27,982 bases of DNA. It comes from Deltaproteobacteria bacterium RBG_13_52_11. GTDB lineage: Bacteria; Desulfobacterota; B13-G15; RBG-16-54-18. The stretch's first letter is position 1. Each line of letters begins with the position of its first letter. Shown piece after piece: positions 23,234 through 27,982 of the stretch. Position numbers and translations under genes: made by a program. Location of the stretch: contig MGQF01000089.1 of assembly GCA_001797745.1 (NCBI GenBank), positions 36,890 to 64,871 on the forward strand. Direction: 5' to 3'. The notes below the pieces were generated by a model, which had not been told where the DNA came from, made no database searches, and was given only the letters and a program-made list of their open reading frames with translations.

Positions 23234-23377
23234 TCATTCCTGGCTTCTCTTTAAACAGTAAAGGCTCAAAAGCACAGCAACGACCGCATTCTTGAGCCTT
23301 TCTCTACCTGCAGAGCAATCGTTAATTTCCGCATGTATCATACTATAGCTCTCTCTGGCACTGTGATCATAGTTCAT
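23234..23377 (-). CDS. Possible 47-residue ORF between livG and livF
   Basis: ATG 23377 comes two bases after the livG TAA, and TGA ends at 23234, 32 bases before livF. The product starts MNYDHSARESYSMIHAEIN and ends with a short hydrophobic stretch (NAVVAVLLSLYCLK). The position suits translational coupling to livG, but no family is recognised and the ribosome site would be inside livG. It may be a real small protein or only a non-coding spacer. Confidence 0.3.
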   Translation of the reverse strand: MNYDHSARESYSMIHAEINDCSAGRERLKNAVVAVLLSLYCLKRSQE

Positions 23378-23379
23378 GC

Positions 23380-24204
23380 TTATTGTTCCTGCCCTAGATA
23401 GGCGCTGATGACCTGGGGGTTAGCCTCAATTTCGGCAGGGGTGCCCTCGGCAATCTTGCGCCCAAAATCAAGGACGATAATCCTATCCGCGATGTCCATA
23501 ACCACGCCCATGTCATGTTCGACAAGGACGATACAACTGATCCCATCCCTTAGAACGGGCGTATCGGGATAGGTGGCTCCCTGCCCTTCAAATATATCAA
23601 GGATGAATCGGGCGAGATCCTCCTTTTCTTCAAGGTTCATCCCTGCCATAGGCTCGTCAAGAAGCAGTACCTTCGGTTCCAGCGCTAAGGCCCTTCCCAG
23701 CTCGACCCTTTTTCGCATCCCGTAGGGTAGAACACCAACCACCTTCTTTCTAATTGGCGCTATTTCGAGAAAGTCTATAATCTCCTCCGCGATCTGGCGG
23801 TGCTCGATTTCCTCCTTCAGCGCCCAGCCATAGTAGAGCGCACCAGTAATAAAGTTTTGGTGCATAAGCACGTGTCGGGCAGCCATGATGTTATCTTCCG
23901 TACTGAGCCCGGCATACAGCTCGATATTTTGAAAGGTCCTCGCGATGCCGAGTTTAGCCAGCTTATCCGGGCGCATTCGGGTAATCCTTCGCCCATCGTA
24001 GTATATCTCGCCTTTTTGAGGTTTGTAGAAGCCGTTTAAGCAATTGAGGAGGGCGGTCTTGCCGGCACCATTAGGACCGATAATGGCCAGTATCTCTTTA
24101 TCCTTGATGTCTACGCTTACATCAGCGAGGGCCCTGACACCGCCAAAGTTCAGCGATAGGTTGTCAATCCGTAATGTAACTTGATTTTTTCTATCCAAGG
24201 CCAT
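23380..24204 (-). CDS. livG: LIV-type ABC transporter ATPase, LivG
   Basis: The 274-residue ATPase has Walker A GPNGAGKT (43-50), the degenerate signature LPYGMRKR (159-166) that is normal for LivG, Walker B VLLLDEP (179-185) and LVEHDMGVVMDIADRIIVLDFGRKIAEGTP near the end. The segment GIARTFQNIELYAGLSTEDNI is also typical. An insert of about 12 residues (QGATYPDTPVLRDG, before ISCIVLVEHDM) lengthens the region before the switch histidine. It is the first gene of the leftward liv operon, with a promoter and operator-like dyad 43-76 bases upstream. Confidence 0.94.
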   Translation of the reverse strand: MALDRKNQVTLRIDNLSLNFGGVRALADVSVDIKDKEILAIIGPNGAGKTALLNCLNGFYKPQKGEIYYDGRRITRMRPDKLAKLGIARTFQNIELYAGLSTEDNIMAARHVLMHQNFITGALYYGWALKEEIEHRQIAEEIIDFLEIAPIRKKVVGVLPYGMRKRVELGRALALEPKVLLLDEPMAGMNLEEKEDLARFILDIFEGQGATYPDTPVLRDGISCIVLVEHDMGVVMDIADRIIVLDFGRKIAEGTPAEIEANPQVISAYLGQEQ

Positions 24205-24246
24205 GCCAGTTCTTTATAACTATTAAAAAAGCAGGCGGAAATTGGT

Positions 24247-24280
24247 TTGGTATAATATTAGACCAAGCGATATCTGTCAA
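24247..24280 (-). promoter_or_regulatory. Liv operon promoter with overlapping 20-bp dyad
   Basis: Reading leftward, TTGACA (24275-24280) and TATTAT (24252-24257) have a 17-base spacer, an excellent sigma70-type match. The -10 element lies within a 20-bp dyad at 24247-24266 (TTGGTATAATATTAGACCAA on the plus strand), where nine of ten positions pair. A protein bound there would block polymerase, so this looks like a repressor operator, for example of TetR or GntR/FadR type. No regulator gene is nearby in the window. Confidence 0.7.
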
Positions 24281-24440
24281 GACAAATTTTTACTATTTGC
24301 AGATTTTCTTGCTTCCTGAAGCCTTGCAAATGAAACTATGAATCAATCCGCAAAGCTATACTTGCATTTAGTGCGAAAGAATGGCGGGTTTGGTACAGTT
24401 TGAAGGTTCAAAGGGAGGCTTTATGCCCCGTAGCTCACAT

Positions 24441-24479
24441 AAAAAAGGTGCTCAGGGATCACGGATCCCTGAGCACCTT
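24441..24479 (-). terminator. Intrinsic terminator of the OFA-type gene
   Basis: A perfect 16-bp stem pairs 24445-24460 with 24464-24479 around a 3-base loop. In the leftward direction it is followed by six U residues (A-run 24441-24446). It ends transcription of the carrier gene at 24524 before the liv promoter. Confidence 0.9.
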
Positions 24480-24523
24480 GATACGCAATAAAGCGTATAA
24501 CCGAAAGTCTATGCGGCCTTGTT

Positions 24524-25783
24524 CTACCTCTTTACCTCTTTTGCTTTTTTGGTTTGAAGTGTCAACGTGAGGATGGCCCCGACGATGAGGAGGGCCGCTG
24601 CTGTCCAAAAGGAGGAGGTATAGTTACCGTATTTGGCGAACAACATCTGCGACAGCCTCCCCATAACGAATCCACCCACGCCCCACGCCGTAAACACTAT
24701 GCCGTAGTTGATGCCAAAATTCTTGAGTCCCCACTTGTCCTTTGTTAATGAGGGGAAGAGAGAAAGGTTGGTTCCGTAGTTGAAGCCGATAAAGGTGGCC
24801 AAGAGAACCATGAGAAGGGCGCTCGACTGTTCAGAACATATCGCGGGAATGGCAACCAGCATGAGGATCGCCTGGAATGTCAGCATGATGATGAGAGTTG
24901 CCTTGCGGCCGATCTTGTCAGACAACAAACCTGCGATGATCCGGCCTGCTGCATTCCCTACAGCCAGAATGGCCACAGCCAAAAAGGCCAATTCTCCCAT
25001 GCTCTTGCTGGCCATCCCTGCAACGCTGCTGATCACCATCAGCCCTGCGCCAGCACCGATAAAATAGATAAACCATATGGTATAGAACGCCCGCGTTTTC
25101 ATCATTTGCGATGGCGTGGCGTCACCTTGTGCCTTCGCAGAAGGAGCTGCCTTACCGGCCTTTACCCTACTTTTGGGGACATATCCGGCTGGTGGGTTTA
25201 CAAGGAGCATGGAAAGTGCGCACACGACGATCACAAAGGCTATTGCGAAGAAGAGCATGGCGCTTTGCAAACCCCATATTCTCAAGAGATACTGTGATAA
25301 GGGTGCGATATAGACGGAGGCAAGGCCAAAGCCGGCGACCACCAACCCGGCGATCAATCCCGTCCGTTCTGGTGAAAACCATTTGAGTGCAGGAGGGGTT
25401 GCCGAGGAGTAGCCGAAACCGATCCCTGCACCAACCAGTACGCCAAAGCCCACTATCCAAAGGGCATAGCTTGTGGTCTGTGAGATCAAGAGGAAACCCA
25501 GGCCTACCAGGATACCGCCGATAAAGGCGGTAATCCTTGGGCCGAACCTATCCTGACACTTCCCGGCCAGAATCATAGAGAAGGCAAAGACGAGTAAGCA
25601 GACGGCATAGGGGTCATTGAGTTGGACAAGCTTCCAGTTGAAGGCCCCTGTGCCCCCTGCCTCGATGGCTTGTTTAATCGCCCCTTTGAAGATGCTCCAC
25701 GTATAGAGGATACCCAAAGCAAGGTTGATCCCTGTCCCGCTGAAGGTAACGACCCAGCCCCTATTTTTGACCTTTTGCGTCAT
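24524..25783 (-). CDS. MFS transporter, OFA (oxalate/formate antiporter-like) family
   Basis: The 419-residue protein has 12 membrane helices and OFA hallmarks: GWVVTFSGTGINLALGILYTWSIF at the N-terminus, GKCQDRFGPR in the loop between helices 2 and 3, GAGIGFGYSSATPPALKWFSPERTGLIAGLVVAGFG, and the second-half GLLSDKIGRK, then FIGFNYGTNLSLFPSLTKD. OFA carriers exchange small organic acids; the substrate here is not known. A lysine/alanine-rich loop (about 208-225) separates the two halves. AAGGAGGTATCT precedes the ATG. It is a single-gene unit with its own promoter candidate and intrinsic terminator. Confidence 0.92.
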   Translation of the reverse strand: MTQKVKNRGWVVTFSGTGINLALGILYTWSIFKGAIKQAIEAGGTGAFNWKLVQLNDPYAVCLLVFAFSMILAGKCQDRFGPRITAFIGGILVGLGFLLISQTTSYALWIVGFGVLVGAGIGFGYSSATPPALKWFSPERTGLIAGLVVAGFGLASVYIAPLSQYLLRIWGLQSAMLFFAIAFVIVVCALSMLLVNPPAGYVPKSRVKAGKAAPSAKAQGDATPSQMMKTRAFYTIWFIYFIGAGAGLMVISSVAGMASKSMGELAFLAVAILAVGNAAGRIIAGLLSDKIGRKATLIIMLTFQAILMLVAIPAICSEQSSALLMVLLATFIGFNYGTNLSLFPSLTKDKWGLKNFGINYGIVFTAWGVGGFVMGRLSQMLFAKYGNYTSSFWTAAALLIVGAILTLTLQTKKAKEVKR

Positions 25784-25863
25784 AGATACCTCCTTAAATA
25801 ATAATGTGTTTTTTATTACTACTCGTGAATAGTTTCACAAAAAAGACATAAAAAAAAACGCCT

Positions 25864-25917
25864 TTTTATGATCCCACCTTTTTTAACGTCAAGCATTCGG
25901 CTGGACGTTTCGAACGT
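25864..25917 (-). promoter_or_regulatory. Candidate promoter with upstream ACGT half-sites for the OFA-type gene
   Basis: Leftward TTGACG (25887-25892) and ATAAAA (25864-25869) have a 17-base spacer. At and beyond the -35 lie three related half-sites: AACGTC (25885-25890), GACGTT (25904-25909) and AACGT (25913-25917). The last two form the short palindrome ACGTTTCGAACGT (25905-25917). This layout suits an activator or repressor, but the call is tentative. Confidence 0.4.
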
Positions 25918-26076
25918 TAGCAAATAAGGTAGAAAAAATCAAGTAAAAAAAATTCTAGAGATAAGACGCAAGAAACCCCAACAAAGATGCATCTCACCCT
26001 TTTCTTCCGCAAGCCCGTCTCGCGGGCCTCCGGGAGGCAACAGCCATTGTGTGCCAGGGACTGAATAGGTGCTCTA

Positions 26077-26295
26077 TTACTTTTTCTTTTTCTTTGCCTT
26101 TGGCTTTGTCGACATGTTAAACAGGGCGTACAAGGGGCAAAAGCCTATCAGGCTCGTCAGGACGAAAATAACCCCAATGATAATGAGGATGATGGCGACG
26201 ATGCCCGATATAGTGCCTGTTAGGTAGAGTGCCGCTATGACGGCAGCCAGAACCAATCTGATAACTCGGTCGATTGTGCCCATATTTTTCTTCAT
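26077..26295 (-). CDS. DUF2892 family small membrane protein
   Basis: The 72-residue product starts at ATG 26295 after AAGGAGGGACAGC. A longer frame to 26418 has no ribosome site and was not used. It has the DUF2892 pattern: NMGTIDRVIRLVLAAVIAALYL, a second helix GIVAIILIIIGVIFVLTSLIG, then the conserved FCPLYALFNMST. It ends in a lysine tail (KPKAKKKKK). These are inner-membrane proteins of unknown role, also seen fused to rhodanese domains (YgaP). It stands alone between two larger leftward genes. Confidence 0.88.
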   Translation of the reverse strand: MKKNMGTIDRVIRLVLAAVIAALYLTGTISGIVAIILIIIGVIFVLTSLIGFCPLYALFNMSTKPKAKKKKK

Positions 26296-26515
26296 ATGCT
26301 GTCCCTCCTTTTTTTGTATGATGTCCGTATGATCATTCAAGGCTGGCAGAAAAACATAAACACACGAAGCCGCCTTTGCACAATAATGATCGTAATAAGT
26401 GGTAATTGTCAAGAGCAATGATGCGCCATTTTTTAGTTATAGAATTATAGTGAAGGCAGTACCCAAATTCCCAACAAGCTTTTCGGCGCACAGGCATGGG
26501 TCTGGCTCCGGGGCT

Positions 26516-27982
26516 CTACTCCCTTCGATAACCGAATCGTTCTTCGAAAATAGGCGCGATTAGATTGTCCACAGGCACATAATTGTCGGTGAGGATCACG
26601 CTATATCTTTCCTTCAGGTACTGCTGTAGTCGATCAGCGGGCATACAATGCGAAATCATTTCCTTTCCATCCATTTTATAGATGGTACGTACGAAGTCCT
26701 CCATGTCTAACTTCTGGGGGCTTGCTACGACCACATACGTCGTAATGCCGATGCTATCATAATCCGAACTGAGGAGGATAAGATGAACATTCCCCTTTCC
26801 AAACACCTCCTCCAGTGTTCGGATATAGGAGGGCAGGAAAGATCCTTTTTGGAAACTATCGATAACGTTGGTCAAGAGCAATCCATTGGGTTTCATCAGG
26901 CGCTTCAGGTGCACTGCAAATTCTTTTGTGGTCAAATGATAAGGAACGGAGAGATCATTAAAGGCATCACCGAAGATGAAGTCGTATTTTCCTTGTTCCT
27001 TGCTGTTCATGACGAACCAGCGGGCATCCTCATTGAAGGATCGGATCTTCGAATCTTTACGAACCCCAAGATATTGTTGGCCGATTCGGATTACCTCCGG
27101 GTCTATCTCTACGACATCGATCTTTGAGTATTGATACTTCGCATCGATGAAACGAGGAAAGGTATAACCTCCTCCACCGATAAAGAGGACGCTGCAGGAT
27201 TTTCTTTTCCTTTCCTGCCATCTCAAGACCTCTTCATAAATCCGGATGTATTCGTATTTGAGATATAAGGGGTCGTTCACATCGGTATAGGAGTGAACCA
27301 GGTGATCCAGGACCAGGGTCTCTAAAGGCTTCTCTCCATCCCGTGTTTCCCTTTTCAGTTTGATCGTATAATAATTGCTCTCTTTAAAAAAATAGGTTGC
27401 TTCGTCGTGGAGGGGCTTGAAGGCATATTCGTAGGCGGTCTTTAAGGAGGAAATGGGAGAGGCTGGAAGGGAGATCGTGCCCGGAACGATCGCAGCATAT
27501 CCATACAGTCCTACCAGCGGAAGGACAAGCAAGAGAACGGTGATGAGGACGAGGAGGACGAGCGTCTTTCCCTTGGTAAAGAAGCCCCCAAAGACAGGCG
27601 CGGAGACAATCAGGATGGCTCCCATGATCAAGAGGATGTTCCGGGTCCCCATCCAGGAGATGAGGAAAAATCCCGTGGCGAAGGTGCCGAGGATGGAGCC
27701 GAGTGTGGAGAAGGCATAGATCTTTCCAACGACATTTCCGGTTTTTTTCAGATTGTTGAGTGTCAACTTGACCACTACAGGCGAGATCATGCCGAGCAGA
27801 CAGGAAGGAATAAAGAAGATGATGGCGGTGAGTAAAAGGATCCGTACCATGAGGGTGGTTTGAAATTCCGCCCCACCGATCAGATTGCTCAGAGGCGGGA
27901 TCGAGAAAGCCCCTAAGCCTGACAGGAAAAGAAGCCAACCAAGCGTAGAGGCACGAGGGTGTCTGTCGGCAATCAACCCTCC
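26516..27982 (-). CDS. MFS/spermidine-synthase-like fusion protein, N-terminus cut by window edge
   Basis: The frame is open to the right edge. It begins there with GGLIADRHP, an MFS-like loop motif usual in the middle of such proteins, so the TTG near 27976 is not the true start. The visible 488 residues have about five or six membrane helices (to about residue 165). A soluble spermidine-synthase-like domain follows: VLFIGGGGYTFPRFI (nucleotide loop), VVEIDPEVIRIG, and FIFGDAFNDLSVPYHLTTKEF. Classical polyamine-synthase catalytic residues cannot be confirmed, and family members of this fused type have unknown substrates. The protein is probably an inner-membrane enzyme or transporter fusion. 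No terminator with a U-run is seen after the stop. Confidence 0.85.
   Translation of the reverse strand, partial: GGLIADRHPRASTLGWLLFLSGLGAFSIPPLSNLIGGAEFQTTLMVRILLLTAIIFFIPSCLLGMISPVVVKLTLNNLKKTGNVVGKIYAFSTLGSILGTFATGFFLISWMGTRNILLIMGAILIVSAPVFGGFFTKGKTLVLLVLITVLLLVLPLVGLYGYAAIVPGTISLPASPISSLKTAYEYAFKPLHDEATYFFKESNYYTIKLKRETRDGEKPLETLVLDHLVHSYTDVNDPLYLKYEYIRIYEEVLRWQERKRKSCSVLFIGGGGYTFPRFIDAKYQYSKIDVVEIDPEVIRIGQQYLGVRKDSKIRSFNEDARWFVMNSKEQGKYDFIFGDAFNDLSVPYHLTTKEFAVHLKRLMKPNGLLLTNVIDSFQKGSFLPSYIRTLEEVFGKGNVHLILLSSDYDSIGITTYVVVASPQKLDMEDFVRTIYKMDGKEMISHCMPADRLQQYLKERYSVILTDNYVPVDNLIAPIFEERFGYRRE

Larger units (their letters stand above)
24205..24523. other. Intergenic region between livG and the OFA-type carrier
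   Basis: The left half holds the liv promoter and dyad. The right half holds the terminator of the OFA-type gene (24441-24479). Between them (24290-24440) I see no gene, RNA or repeat. Confidence 0.6.

Noticed and set aside
26013..26038. Overlapping GC-rich hairpins downstream of the DUF2892 gene
   Set aside because: Stems are short (5-6 bp) and no U-run follows; not enough to call a terminator.

Overview
The window looks like a piece of a Gram-negative, anaerobic-type bacterial chromosome, most likely a deltaproteobacterium (Desulfobacterota). This is an inference. It rests on a cleavable signal peptide without lipobox on the LivK-like binding protein, on the mix of DUF1786, DUF169, AcuB-type CBS, DUF3096 and Smr families, and on a LIV-type ABC operon carrying its own acyl-CoA ligase. 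No rRNA, tRNA, CRISPR array, intact insertion sequence or phage gene was found.

Left part (1-6404). A secreted HEAT-repeat protein runs off the left edge. It is followed by an AcuB-like CBS/ACT protein and an unrecognised 396-residue protein, which converges with a cysteine-rich YkgJ-like protein. A three-gene leftward operon follows: methyltransferase, 5-formyltetrahydrofolate cyclo-ligase-like protein, and a polytopic membrane protein with a helix-hairpin-helix tail.

Middle part (6405-14321). A divergent promoter region with two good sigma70-type promoters separates that operon from carB, which stands without carA. Downstream, a 52-residue zinc-ribbon protein overlaps by GTGA a DUF1786 ASKHA-fold protein. 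Next come a frameshifted GxxExxY gene framed by 18-bp inverted repeats, an Smr-domain protein, a DUF2231 membrane protein, a REP-like palindrome, a 44-residue DUF3096 membrane protein and a bacterioferritin. About 520 bases without a recognisable gene follow.

Right part (14322-27982). This looks like a carboxylic-acid uptake and activation island. It holds a monocarboxylate-type MFS carrier, a DUF169 protein and a leftward operon livG-(small ORF)-livF-acyl-CoA ligase-livH-livM-livK, then an OFA-type MFS carrier with its own terminator. The liv operon has a strong promoter whose -10 element sits inside a 20-bp dyad, so it is probably repressor controlled. The ligase gene sits between the ATPase and permease genes and ends in a lysine-rich tail. 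A DUF2892 membrane protein and a truncated MFS/spermidine-synthase-like fusion close the window.

The items most worth following up are the zinc-ribbon/DUF1786 pair, the lysine-tailed ligase inside the liv operon, the operator-like dyad, and the GxxExxY unit with terminal inverted repeats. Several small genes (9993-10151, 12697-12831 and the edge-truncated 1-447) were found by direct reading.
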